Shown: in pieces, positions 8,780 to 18,007 of the stretch
Layout of the letters: each line of letters starts with the position of its first letter
How positions within the stretch are numbered: position 1 is the first letter of the stretch
DNA from: Akkermansia sp. N21116
Lineage (GTDB): Bacteria > Verrucomicrobiota > Verrucomicrobiia > Verrucomicrobiales > Akkermansiaceae
DNA: 64,000 nucleotides
Assembly (NCBI RefSeq): GCF_029854705.2
Contig: NZ_CP139035.1
Span: 2,356,001-2,420,000, forward strand
Direction of reading: 5' to 3'
Program-made: the position numbers and the translations under genes
The notes under the pieces: generated by a model
The model's database searches: none
Seen by the model: the letters and a program-made list of their open reading frames with translations, nothing else
What the model was told of the DNA's origin: nothing

Positions 8780-9373
8780 ATGAAACTCGCACCATCATTT
8801 CTTAACGCCGTTCTTTGGACAACTGTTTCCGTATCGCCTTCACTCCTGTATGCCTCCGACACAGACGACCTGCCGAAAGAAGCCTTGAACATGGCGCGTA
8901 TCTACGCCAGTCAAAAAGCAAAACTGGAGGAACAAATCAAGCAATCCTATCTCCAGCTCCTCCGTCAACGACAAGCCGAATATGCTCAAAAGCAGCAATT
9001 CGATCAAATCGCCGAAATCCAGAAAGTGATCCAGGCTGCGGAAAGCATGCCTCCTTCGGAACTCTTCGCGCCTAAAAAGCAAGAAATACCCATCCGCCAT
9101 CTCGTCGGAACATGGGAATACATTCACAACGGTCAACCAACTATTTCCATTACGATCAATCCTGACGGAACATGCTCCCGATACAACAAAGATCAAAAAG
9201 CCGTACTGGGAGCATGGCAGTGGGCATTCCAGGTCAGAAAAATCGGAGAAAATAAGTTCATTTTCTACTCTCCTAGTACCAACTCCATCTTAGGAAGATT
9301 CCACTTCGTCGATGACGATACGATTGACATGCCATACGGTGGATCTGCCTTCTTCAAAAGAAAAAAGCAATAA
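8780..9373 (+). CDS. Small secreted protein: helical module 2 plus lipocalin-like domain
   Basis: 197 residues with a predicted signal peptide (about 1-25, ending LLYAS). Helical module 2 spans about 35-95 (EEQIKQSYLQLL, then YAQKQQFDQIAEIQKVI, then SELF). A lipocalin-like beta domain follows from LVGTWEYI near 108 to the end, with ITINPDG and GRFHFVDDDT. The closest relative in the window is the C-terminal 150 residues of the protein at 9409. Together with the gene at 7095 it gives the same domain order as that single longer protein. AGGAG in the tail of the previous gene supplies a ribosome binding site about 12 nt upstream. The ligand is unknown. Confidence 0.75.
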   Translation: MKLAPSFLNAVLWTTVSVSPSLLYASDTDDLPKEALNMARIYASQKAKLEEQIKQSYLQLLRQRQAEYAQKQQFDQIAEIQKVIQAAESMPPSELFAPKKQEIPIRHLVGTWEYIHNGQPTISITINPDGTCSRYNKDQKAVLGAWQWAFQVRKIGENKFIFYSPSTNSILGRFHFVDDDTIDMPYGGSAFFKRKKQ

Positions 9374-9408
9374 CATGCGGCACTTAACTCATACCCAGCA
9401 CTACATCC

Positions 9409-11205
9409 ATGAATCAGAAAATCAGATGGACTCTCTTCATATTATGTCTGCTTTTCCTTGGTAGCAGTTTACAAGTAACCTATGCCCAGGGATTTGGCCG
9501 CACTAAAGAAGAACTTGAACAATCCTCTCAAAGGGAGCGAACTCGCCAGCCCCTCAAAAACATATCTCTGTTCCGCCCCAGCGAACGATACAAAGCTGAA
9601 ATTCCCCTGCCTCTCAAATCCCTCACATACGAACAAGGAACCAGGCTGGAATTTTTCCGATTCCTGCAGGTTGCCGGGTACTTTGATTCCAAAGGCTCAA
9701 CCGTCAGAGGAAATTTTAAAATTCCCGCTGACGGCACCTATAATCTGGAACTGCTATACTGCACAAAACCGTCTCCCTCTCCCTTTACCGTTAAAATCGG
9801 GAACCATACCTTCAACTGGGCAACAGAATTCTCGTACTCCTTTCAACCCTATACGATAGGTCCTTTGAAGCTTCCCGCCGGAGAATGCCCTCTGGCTATC
9901 ATCCAGCAAAAGGATCAACTCAGTTCTCTTTACCTCACTTCAATCAGGTTGCTTCCGGCACATATTCCCTCGTCGCCACTCGTGCTGAGAGCCGAAAGCA
10001 TCAACATAGAGGCAGACGGACCGCATTGCAGTTCTCAGGATAACGTCCTTGTCTTGAAAAATTTCAAGGATAAAAAGCGAGGAGGTTTCTGGGTAATCGA
10101 CATTCCGGAAACGGGTTCGTACGCGGTGGAAGTCGACTACCAGTCCCGACTGGAATCTCCCAAGGATTTTGTAGTTTCACTCCCCTCCAATTCCACGAGT
10201 ATTCCTTGGAAAGCGGAACCGACACAAGGACGGTTCATGACGAAAACAGTCGGCGTTCTGCAACTGGACAAGGGTAACTGCAAAATTTATCTCAGCGCGG
10301 AAGAACCTGTCATGGAATCCGATTTCGGGATCCTTCTTCTTACGTTGAGGCCTTTATCCTCCCAGGAAGCCGTCGCCGTGAAGGAAACCCTCAGACAGGA
10401 AGCTCCTGCCTCTACTGTCTCCTCCTCCCCTGCACCGACTCCTCCCCCTCCTGCTAGAAAAAATCTCGATTTCGGAGTAGCTGTTTTCCCGGAACTTGCA
10501 AAACAACCCGAAACTGAAAAAGATCTCCTCTCCCTGGATCGTTTCACAGAAGTTTACAAAACAAAAACAGAAAGCTTAAGAAACAAATACATCGCCACGT
10601 TGAAAAAGCTTCAACAAAAATATGTGCAATATCAGGATTTTGCGGCTGTTGCAGCCATTCAGGAAATTATCAAAAATCCGAATACTCCGCCAAAAGATAC
10701 CGGACTCCCCAACGAGGCAATCCGCTTCGCCAAAGCCTACGAAATTCAAAACAATCAGCTTGAAGAACAAATCAAACAATCCTATCTCCAGGAGTTGAGA
10801 CAGTTGCAGGCCGGTTTTGCCGAAAAACAGCAATTCGACCAAATTGCCGAAATCCAGAAGATCGTCAAAAACGTGGAAGAAAAGTCGCCGAAAGAACTTT
10901 TCACACAACAACGGGAAAAATCATCCATCCGTTATCTCGTCGGAACATGGGAATGTATAGACAAAAACAACATCCGTACATCTATTACGATTAATCCGGA
11001 CGGACAATGCACAAGACTGGATAATGGACAAAAACCAAAGGCTCAATGGGGATGGGCTTTCCAAGTCCGGAAAACAGGTGACAATCAATTCATCTTCTTT
11101 TCTCCATCCATCAAAGAAATCCTGGGAAGATTCCACTTCGTCGATGATGATACGTTCGACATGCCATGGCATGGTTCATGCCTCTACAAAAGAAAAAAGG
11201 AATAG
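9409..11205 (+). CDS. Secreted multidomain protein carrying both helical modules and a lipocalin-like domain
   Basis: 598 residues. A signal peptide of about 26 residues ends VTYAQ. The mature start (QGFGRTKEELEQS) matches that of the 7095 product. Two beta-rich domains occupy about 60-195 and 200-335. After a Pro/Ser/Ala linker come helical module 1 near 389 (LKKLQQKYVQYQDF), helical module 2 near 451 (EEQIKQSYLQEL), and a lipocalin-like domain from LVGTWECI near 509 with GRFHFVDDDTFDMP. It looks like a fused version of the two preceding products, or they are split versions of it. No catalytic residues were recognised. Confidence 0.78.
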   Translation: MNQKIRWTLFILCLLFLGSSLQVTYAQGFGRTKEELEQSSQRERTRQPLKNISLFRPSERYKAEIPLPLKSLTYEQGTRLEFFRFLQVAGYFDSKGSTVRGNFKIPADGTYNLELLYCTKPSPSPFTVKIGNHTFNWATEFSYSFQPYTIGPLKLPAGECPLAIIQQKDQLSSLYLTSIRLLPAHIPSSPLVLRAESINIEADGPHCSSQDNVLVLKNFKDKKRGGFWVIDIPETGSYAVEVDYQSRLESPKDFVVSLPSNSTSIPWKAEPTQGRFMTKTVGVLQLDKGNCKIYLSAEEPVMESDFGILLLTLRPLSSQEAVAVKETLRQEAPASTVSSSPAPTPPPPARKNLDFGVAVFPELAKQPETEKDLLSLDRFTEVYKTKTESLRNKYIATLKKLQQKYVQYQDFAAVAAIQEIIKNPNTPPKDTGLPNEAIRFAKAYEIQNNQLEEQIKQSYLQELRQLQAGFAEKQQFDQIAEIQKIVKNVEEKSPKELFTQQREKSSIRYLVGTWECIDKNNIRTSITINPDGQCTRLDNGQKPKAQWGWAFQVRKTGDNQFIFFSPSIKEILGRFHFVDDDTFDMPWHGSCLYKRKKE

Positions 11206-11284
11206 TTTGTGAAAATCTTTTATTGCGCCTTCTATTCCTTCTTCTTGTCACAAAACCGTCATTATTCATCCCCCATTCATTACC

Positions 11285-12787
11285 ATGGTCAACATGTTCT
11301 CCTCTCCACATTTCCTTCTCTCTGCCTCTAGGAATGTCCTTGTTTGCCTGATGATCATATCACCAGGATTATCACATGATCTCAAAGCAACGGCAACCAG
11401 ACCTGGAGAAGAACATACGGTACAACAATTCATAGAATCGCAAGCCAAGCCATCCTCTCGAATCAAGCGTGAAATCTGCCTTCATCCTCTCAACGTTACA
11501 CTGTCCAAAGGAGCCAAGCAGGAAACTTTCTGTGGTCAGTCCATTACCGGAGGATGGAATTACAAGGGAGCATCAATGAAAGCCAAACTGCCTATTCCTG
11601 CTACAGGAACCTACGTTATTGAAATAACCTATACGAAAGCAGTGCCCGAATCTCTTGCCTTAACCATTACAAGCGGAACTAAAAAGGAAACATGGGAAAT
11701 CCCCTCGGGCAGTACTCCCTACCTCCGCTCTGCTGTACTGGGGTCTGTATTGTTATCACAAGGAACAGCAAGTTTTTCCGTAACAATGGAAAAAGCTCCC
11801 TTAAGCGATACAGTCGGTGCTTTTGGAATTGCAGCTGTTCACTTCATCCCACTTGAGCTTGCCGATGAAAATTCTATTTTCCTTCGTCCCGAGGCAGCTA
11901 GTCTATTCGGGGGAACCCGTATTGAGACTAAACACATCAGTCCAATCATCGGTTACTTTGACAGAAAAGGAGCCGGAGCAAGTTGGAAACTCAATTTACA
12001 GCAAGCAGGTACCTATCTCGCAGAAATTGATTACGATTCCGCCCATAATCCGGGAAAACTCATGTCGATTAAATCGGAAACATCGCCTCCCTTTTACTGG
12101 AGAACTTTGAAAACAATTCCTGGAGCCATATCCATATCCATGCCCATTGGCGTTTTCACGTTGCCCGCAGGTCCCGGTTGGATCGGATTTCGAGTTGAGG
12201 AACCCTTCCAATTGACGGGAATAGGTGGAGTCATGGGATTCAATCTCTTGAAATTAAGACGCCTGACATCAGCCGAGGCTTCTTCTTTCTCTCTAGCTTT
12301 TAAGGGAAATACACAATTGCCATCAGGAAACAATCAACAAACAGATAGACAATCATCTACCAGTATTTCACCTCCACCTCTTACAAATATACCTTTGCAT
12401 TCCGAATTCTCTAAAGTATACGCAAAGAAAAGAGATGTTCTTCAACGTAAATACATATCCTCTCTGAAAAAATTCCAACAAAAATATGCAAAATCCCAGA
12501 ACTTTTCCGTTGTTTCAATTATTCAGGAAATGATCAATGCCCCGGAGTCTTCCTTACAAATCGCCACACTTCCACAAGAAATATCACGTCTTGCCATAGC
12601 CTATAAAAACCAAAGGGAACAGATTGATGAACAAGTAAAACAGGCCTATCTGAAAACCCTCAAACAAAGTCAGGCTCAATACGCTCAAAAGCAACAATTC
12701 GATAAAATAGTTGAAATTCAGGAAGCTGTCAAAATCGTTGAAAAAACATCCCCTTCCGAACTCTTTACGGATACGAACGAGGAATAA
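11285..12787 (+). CDS. Secreted protein with two beta domains and both helical modules
   Basis: 500 residues. The N-terminus holds a hydrophobic stretch (VLVCLMIISPGLS) read as a signal peptide. Beta-rich domains span about 70-195 and 200-335; the second opens with FLRPEAASLFGG, as in the relatives at 7095 and 9409. Helical module 1 lies near 384 (LKKFQQKYAKSQNF) and module 2 near 448 (EQVKQAYLKTLKQSQ). The protein ends just after the SELF motif, so the lipocalin-like tail of its neighbour is absent. A second ATG three codons downstream is an alternative start. Function unknown; same secreted family by architecture. Confidence 0.72.
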   Translation: MVNMFSSPHFLLSASRNVLVCLMIISPGLSHDLKATATRPGEEHTVQQFIESQAKPSSRIKREICLHPLNVTLSKGAKQETFCGQSITGGWNYKGASMKAKLPIPATGTYVIEITYTKAVPESLALTITSGTKKETWEIPSGSTPYLRSAVLGSVLLSQGTASFSVTMEKAPLSDTVGAFGIAAVHFIPLELADENSIFLRPEAASLFGGTRIETKHISPIIGYFDRKGAGASWKLNLQQAGTYLAEIDYDSAHNPGKLMSIKSETSPPFYWRTLKTIPGAISISMPIGVFTLPAGPGWIGFRVEEPFQLTGIGGVMGFNLLKLRRLTSAEASSFSLAFKGNTQLPSGNNQQTDRQSSTSISPPPLTNIPLHSEFSKVYAKKRDVLQRKYISSLKKFQQKYAKSQNFSVVSIIQEMINAPESSLQIATLPQEISRLAIAYKNQREQIDEQVKQAYLKTLKQSQAQYAQKQQFDKIVEIQEAVKIVEKTSPSELFTDTNEE

Positions 12788-12831
12788 GAATTTTCTTAAG
12801 GCAAGTTAAAATATGAACACATGTTTATCCT

Positions 12832-13929
12832 ATGATTGATTTAGCGAAACGATTTTTCATCATCTTTATTTTACTCTTTGCCATAGCGATATCCGATGCT
12901 GCGGTAACCGTTTATTCATGGAAATACACACCGGACGGGGCCCAGATCAACGCTCCAGGATGGCTTAGTGCATTCAAGTATACAAAAGGTGATGAATTTG
13001 CCATTTTGGGATTCGGGAATACTCCCTTTAAGGGGGAAATGACCGAATTCCCTGCCGGTTTTACTGTCAGCTTTGATATAAAAAGCCTCTCCAATATCAA
13101 TATTCAAGGGCAAACACTCTTGAGTTTATATCTCAATCATGACGATAATAACTATCCTCTAGAATTGAAATTCAATGAAAAAGGAAAACTGTATCTCTAT
13201 AATAGGTTATATGGAGCCGTTTCCTTTGGCGGAGAAGAAACCGGAAATGCCAAATTCATCGATACTGGTTTGACTTGCAAGACTCTTCGAGCGAACAAAT
13301 GGACTAATATCTGCATCGTTTCCAATTTGTCCGCACATACCCTCTCCGTCTACGTCAACAAGTCCTTAATTGCTTCTATCACAGATTGGAATCCAAAACA
13401 TCCGGCACTTACGGGCGCTCAATTCGGAAAATCTTTCGGAAACACCCCCTCTCTAAACGGTACGATAGAAATTAACAACGTCAATTTCTATAACGATGCC
13501 GTTCCGCCTGGATCATCACTTTTCTCAAACATGCCGCACATATCGGAGTTCTCAAAAATGTTCAATTCGCGTGCGAGAAATTTAAAAAACAAATACATAG
13601 TTGCCCTCAAAAAACTTCAGCAAAAATATATCAAAAAACAAGACTTTGCCTCAGTCTCTCTCATTCTGGATATCCTCAAGGATCCTGATTCACCGGTCGC
13701 GGAAGAACAATTGCCCCAGGAAATACTCAACCTTGCCACAGCCTACAAGATTCATAAAGATCAAATGGGAGAACAAATCAAACAGGCCTATCTAAAGACC
13801 CTTCTCCAGCAACAAGTCCAATATGCTCAAAAACAACAATTCAACAAGCTCATTGAGATTCGAGAAATAATCCGAACCGTTGAACAAAAATCTCCTTCCG
13901 AACTTTTTATGATCATGAACAATGAATAA
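12832..13929 (+). CDS. Secreted LamG-like protein with paired helical modules, copy 1
   Basis: 365 residues. A signal peptide (FFIIFILLFAIAISDA) is followed by a concanavalin/LamG-like beta-sandwich at about 25-225, with VYSWKYTPDGAQINAPGW at its start and EINNVNFYNDAVPPGS at its end. Helical module 1 (LKKLQQKYIKKQDF, near 251) and module 2 (EQIKQAYLKTLLQQQ, near 313) follow, ending SPSELF. LamG folds usually bind glycans or peptides, so a ligand-binding role at the cell surface is plausible but unproven. It is the most divergent of four tandem copies. The gap to the previous gene is 44 bp, consistent with one operon. Confidence 0.78.
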   Translation: MIDLAKRFFIIFILLFAIAISDAAVTVYSWKYTPDGAQINAPGWLSAFKYTKGDEFAILGFGNTPFKGEMTEFPAGFTVSFDIKSLSNINIQGQTLLSLYLNHDDNNYPLELKFNEKGKLYLYNRLYGAVSFGGEETGNAKFIDTGLTCKTLRANKWTNICIVSNLSAHTLSVYVNKSLIASITDWNPKHPALTGAQFGKSFGNTPSLNGTIEINNVNFYNDAVPPGSSLFSNMPHISEFSKMFNSRARNLKNKYIVALKKLQQKYIKKQDFASVSLILDILKDPDSPVAEEQLPQEILNLATAYKIHKDQMGEQIKQAYLKTLLQQQVQYAQKQQFNKLIEIREIIRTVEQKSPSELFMIMNNE

Positions 13930-14010
13930 CAGCAAGGAATTCATAAAGAATATCTAAAAAATGAGGAAAACCGTGACCAGATAAACACATTTTATTCTAT
14001 AAGCTATTTA

Positions 14011-15102
14011 ATGAATCGACTTTCCATCTTTTTTATTCTCATCTTTGCCATTGCAATATCCGAGGCCGCCACTCCCGTTTATTCGTGGAAATACACACCG
14101 GAAGGAGCACACATTAACGCAACTGGATGGGATATGACCTTCACATACAAACCCGGTGACGACTATGCTAGTTTTGGCGCCGGAACTATACCGTTTCATA
14201 CAAAATTGACCGACTTTCCCGCTAGTTTTACTGTCAGCTTCGACGTAAAAAGTCTCTCCTGTGCCAACTTGAATGGGAAAACGCTTCTGAGCTTGTATTC
14301 CAATAATAATTACTACAGTTCCGATACTCATTCTCTCCAATTGCAATTCAACGACCAAGGGAAACTTTATTTCTACAATATGATCAATGGCGCCGTGTCC
14401 TTTGGAGGAGAGGAAACCGGAAATGTCAAATCCATCGATACTGGTTTGACCAGCCATGATCTTCAGTCGGACAAATGGATCAAATTCTGCATCGTTTCCG
14501 ATTTGTCCGCACATACTCTTTCCATCTACGTCAACGGTTCCATGGCTGGTTCCATCACAAACTGGAACCCGAAACATCCGGCCCTTACGGGCGCCCAGTT
14601 CGGTCAAGCATTCGGAAAAGTCCATACCATGAGCGGCACGATAAAAATCAACAACGTCAATTTCTACAACGATGCCGTTCCGCCAGGTTCTCTCTTCGCC
14701 GACATGCCGCTCATGCCGGAGTTCTCAAAAATGTTCCATTCGCGCAGTGACATCCTGAGAAACAAATACATCGCTTCTCTCCAGAAAATCCAGCAAAAGT
14801 ACGTCAAGAAACAGGACTTCGCCACCGTTACACTGATCCAGAATATCGTCAAATCTCCCGATTCTCCGGTCAAGGAAGAAAAGCTTCCCCGGGAAGTACT
14901 CCGCCTTGCCACGGCCTACACAATTCAGAAAGAGCAGCTGGGAGAACAAATCAAGCAGGCTTATTTGAAAACAATTCTCCAGCAACAAGCCCAATATGCT
15001 CAGAAGAAACAATTCGATAAAATCGCTGAAATCCAAAAAATAATAAAAACAATCGAACAAACATATCCATCCGAACTTTTTATGAAAACAGACAAGAAAT
15101 GA
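14011..15102 (+). CDS. Secreted LamG-like protein with paired helical modules, copy 2
   Basis: 363 residues with the same layout as copy 1: signal peptide ending IAISEA, LamG-like domain to about 225, helical module 1 near 248 (LQKIQQKYVKKQDF) and module 2 near 311. The loop around residues 42-50 (YKPGDDYASFGAG) differs from copies 1 and 3 but matches copy 4, which suggests two alternative binding-surface types. From about 14735 the nucleotide sequence is nearly identical to copies 3 and 4. No catalytic signature is present. Confidence 0.78.
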   Translation: MNRLSIFFILIFAIAISEAATPVYSWKYTPEGAHINATGWDMTFTYKPGDDYASFGAGTIPFHTKLTDFPASFTVSFDVKSLSCANLNGKTLLSLYSNNNYYSSDTHSLQLQFNDQGKLYFYNMINGAVSFGGEETGNVKSIDTGLTSHDLQSDKWIKFCIVSDLSAHTLSIYVNGSMAGSITNWNPKHPALTGAQFGQAFGKVHTMSGTIKINNVNFYNDAVPPGSLFADMPLMPEFSKMFHSRSDILRNKYIASLQKIQQKYVKKQDFATVTLIQNIVKSPDSPVKEEKLPREVLRLATAYTIQKEQLGEQIKQAYLKTILQQQAQYAQKKQFDKIAEIQKIIKTIEQTYPSELFMKTDKK

Positions 15103-15162
15103 CTGTTAAATGTTCATGAGACGTATTCTTAAGAAAGAAATAAACCATAACATAGTCTATCC

Positions 15163-16248
15163 ATGAATCGACTCCCCTTCCTCTTGATTTTCCTCTTTGC
15201 CATAGCGATATCCGAAGCAGCCACACCCGTTTATTCATGGAAATACACACCGGATGGGACACAGATCAACGCCCCCGGATGGCTTAGTTCATTCAAGTAT
15301 ACAAAAGGTGATGAATTTGCCATTTTCGGATTCGGGAATACTCCGTTTAAAACGGAAATTACCGAGATCCCTGCCAGTTTTACTGTCAGATTCGATATAA
15401 AATGCCTTTCCAATATCAATAGCCAAGGAAAAACACTCTTGAGTCTGTATCTCAATAACGATACTACCGATTATCCTCTAGAATTAAAATTCAACGAAAA
15501 AGGAAAACTGTATTTCTATAATAGGTTACATGGAGCCGTTTCTTTTGGCGGAGACAAGACCGGAAATGCCAAATTCATCGATACCGGTTTAACGACCAAG
15601 AATCTTCAGTCGGACGAATGGATCAAATTTTGCATCGTTTCCGATTTGTCCGCACACACTCTTTCCATCTACATCAAAGATTTACTGACTGGTTCCATCA
15701 CAAACTGGGATCCAAAACATCCGGCACTTACGGGCGCCCAATTCGGAAAAGTGTTCGGAATCACCTCATCTCTGAACGGCACGATGGAAATCAACAACGT
15801 CAATTTCTACAACGATGCCGTTCCGCCGGCGGCCTCACTCTTCTCAAAGATGCCGCGCATGCCGGAATTCTCAAAAATGTTTCATTCGCGCAGTGATATC
15901 CTGAGAAACAAATACATCGCTTCTCTCAAGAAACTCCAGCAGAAATATGTCAAGAAACAGGACTTCGCTACCGTTACACTGATCCAGAATATCGTCAAAT
16001 CTCCCGATTCTCCGGTCAAGGAAGAAAAGCTTCCCCGGGAAGTACTCCACCTTGCCACGGCCTACACAATTCAGAAAGAGCAGCTGGGAGAACAAATCAA
16101 GCAGGCTTATTTGAAAACAATTCTCCAGCAACAAGCCCAATATGCTCAGAAGAAGCAATTCGATAAAATCGTCGAAATCCAAAAAATAATAAAAACAATC
16201 GAGGAAACATCTCCCACTGAACTCTTTATGACAATAAAGAAAAAATGA
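15163..16248 (+). CDS. Secreted LamG-like protein with paired helical modules, copy 3
   Basis: 361 residues. It has a signal peptide, a LamG-like domain whose N-terminal half resembles copy 1 (YTKGDEFAIFGFGNTPF), and a C-terminal half (helical modules near 246 and 309) nearly identical to copies 2 and 4. The mixture of a copy-1-like front and a copy-2-like back is what recombination between neighbours would give. It ends SPTELF plus a few lysines. The 60-bp gap upstream has no obvious terminator. Function unknown. Confidence 0.78.
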   Translation: MNRLPFLLIFLFAIAISEAATPVYSWKYTPDGTQINAPGWLSSFKYTKGDEFAIFGFGNTPFKTEITEIPASFTVRFDIKCLSNINSQGKTLLSLYLNNDTTDYPLELKFNEKGKLYFYNRLHGAVSFGGDKTGNAKFIDTGLTTKNLQSDEWIKFCIVSDLSAHTLSIYIKDLLTGSITNWDPKHPALTGAQFGKVFGITSSLNGTMEINNVNFYNDAVPPAASLFSKMPRMPEFSKMFHSRSDILRNKYIASLKKLQQKYVKKQDFATVTLIQNIVKSPDSPVKEEKLPREVLHLATAYTIQKEQLGEQIKQAYLKTILQQQAQYAQKKQFDKIVEIQKIIKTIEETSPTELFMTIKKK

Positions 16249-16307
16249 CTATTGGTCGTCCATAAAACGTTTTCTTCAAAAATAGATCAACCATAAATCG
16301 TTTATCC

Positions 16308-17435
16308 ATGAATCGACTCCCCCTCCTATTTATTTTCCTCTTTGCCATAGCAATATCCGAGGCAGCCACACCCGTTTATTCATGGAAATACACACCGGAC
16401 GGGGCTCAAATTAAAGCTACCAAATGGTATGCGCTATTCAGATACAATCCCGGTGACGACTATGCCTCTTTTGGTGCTGGCAGGGTACCGTTTGCCGAAA
16501 AAATTACCGATTTCCCCTCCAATTTCACAGTCAGTTTCGACGTGAAAAACCTCTCCTGCGATAACAATAACGGAAAAACAATTCTGAGCTTGTATTCGAA
16601 TAATCACCATTATTTCAATAGTCAAAACTACAACGCTAATTTCTATTCTCTTCAATTACAATTTGACAATAAAGGAAAGCTTTACCTTTATAACATGATC
16701 AACGGAGCCGTTTCCTTTGGTGGAGAGGAAACCGGAAATGTCAAATCCATCGATACCGGTTTAACAATCAAGGATCTTCAGTCGGACGAATGGATCAAAT
16801 TTTGCATCGTTTCCGATTTGTCCGCACATACCCTTTCCATCTACATCAACGATTTACTGACTGGTTCCATCACAAACTGGGATCCAAAACATCCGGCTCT
16901 CACTGGAGCCCAGTTCGGTCAAGCATTCGGAAACTTTCATATCATGAAAGGTACGATGAAAATCAACAACGTCAATTTCTACAACGATGCCGTTCCACCG
17001 GCGGCCTCACTCCCGCTCATGCCGGAGTTCTCAAAAATGTTCCATTCTCGCAGTGATATCCTGAGAAACAAATACATCGCCTCTCTCAAGAAACTCCAGC
17101 AGAAATATGTCAAGAAACAGGACTTCGCCACCGTTACACTGATCCAGGATATCGTCAAATCTCCCGATTCTCCGGTCAAGGAAGAAAAGCTTCCCCGGGA
17201 AGTTCTCCGCCTTGCCACGGCCTACACAATTCAGAAAGAGCAGCTGGGAGAACAAATCAAGCAGGCTTATTTGAAAACAATTCTCCAGCAACAAGCCCAA
17301 TATGCTCAGAAGAAGCAATTCGATAAAATCGTCGAAATCCAAAAAATAATAAAAACGATTGAGGACACGGAGCCTTCCCTTCTCTTTTTCAAGACGCCAT
17401 CGAAAGAGGACTCTGCTGTACCGAACAGGCGTTGA
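16308..17435 (+). CDS. Secreted LamG-like protein with paired helical modules, copy 4 (last of the array)
   Basis: 375 residues. The LamG-like domain is of the copy-2 type (YNPGDDYASFGAG), with an extra Asn/Tyr-rich loop near 105-120 (HHYFNSQNYNANFY). Helical modules lie near 251 and 314. The usual SELF ending is replaced by a divergent tail (EPSLLFFKTPSKEDSAVPNR). This points to a recombination or truncation point at the end of the array. No terminator hairpin is evident directly after the stop. Confidence 0.77.
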   Translation: MNRLPLLFIFLFAIAISEAATPVYSWKYTPDGAQIKATKWYALFRYNPGDDYASFGAGRVPFAEKITDFPSNFTVSFDVKNLSCDNNNGKTILSLYSNNHHYFNSQNYNANFYSLQLQFDNKGKLYLYNMINGAVSFGGEETGNVKSIDTGLTIKDLQSDEWIKFCIVSDLSAHTLSIYINDLLTGSITNWDPKHPALTGAQFGQAFGNFHIMKGTMKINNVNFYNDAVPPAASLPLMPEFSKMFHSRSDILRNKYIASLKKLQQKYVKKQDFATVTLIQDIVKSPDSPVKEEKLPREVLRLATAYTIQKEQLGEQIKQAYLKTILQQQAQYAQKKQFDKIVEIQKIIKTIEDTEPSLLFFKTPSKEDSAVPNRR

Positions 17436-17550
17436 CCCATTTGGAGCGGATTTTCATCCCTATCCTACGCCCGAATATCCGGTTGTTCATACTTCGATAA
17501 AACCGCCAAATGCGCCTCACACAATTCAAGTCAGGTTTTCTCTATAGACT

Positions 17551-17584
17551 ACAATATATTGTATGTATGATAATATTTACATAC
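17551..17584. promoter_or_regulatory. Candidate NrdR-like box and adjoining inverted repeat
   Basis: ACAATATATTGT (17551-17562) is a perfect palindrome resembling the NrdR box that controls many ribonucleotide reductase operons. A second inverted repeat, GTATGTA (17561-17567) and TACATAC (17578-17584), directly follows. NrdR usually binds two spaced boxes; a clear second box is not visible, so the NrdR assignment is tentative. The location upstream of the riboswitch and nrdD supports a regulatory role. The remainder of 17436-17625 shows no gene. Confidence 0.4.
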
Positions 17585-17625
17585 AAAATGAGAAAATTCT
17601 CTTGCATCCTCGCGCTTGATTGATG

Positions 17626-17792
17626 TAGAAACCGTTCCAGCACAGGTAACGGAAGACGGTGAAAATCCGTCGCGGACGCGCCGCTGTAACCGGTTGATCC
17701 CGGAGTGGACACTGCTCCCGAGAGGAAGTGGGAAGTTCATCCCGAAAAATATGGTCAAGAACCGGAAGCCAGAAGACGACCTGGGCAACCAT
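17626..17792 (+). ncRNA. Cobalamin (B12) riboswitch
   Basis: The conserved core is visible in order: GGTGAAAATCCGT (17658-17670), GCGGACGCGCCGCTGTAACC (17672-17691), and a B12-box-like GCCAGAAGACGACCTGGGC (17768-17786). The spacing and order match the cobalamin riboswitch aptamer. It lies 216 nt upstream of the nrdD start, in the sense orientation. The stretch 17793-18007 must hold the expression platform; I see no classical terminator there, so control may act on translation. Binding of adenosylcobalamin would be expected to lower expression of this B12-independent reductase. Confidence 0.85.
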
Positions 17793-18007
17793 AGTATCAC
17801 CATCTCGCGAAAGGATGCGCGTACGAATCGGAATTCCGGCAACCGGTCGGCAAAGGCAATCTGAATGGATCCTCCAAGCTATCCCCACCTCCGCAATTCT
17901 TTTTTGTATTTGTTTTCTTTTGTACCCGCCCCATCCCCTTCCCGGGGATGTCGTGTGTACATGCCGCGCGATGCGTCTTTTACGCCACCTTCAAATATCT
18001 GCGCCGC

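Noticed and set aside
12832-17435. The four LamG genes as a CRISPR-like or simple DNA repeat array
   Set aside because: The repeats are whole open reading frames with signal peptides and differing fronts, so they are gene duplicates.
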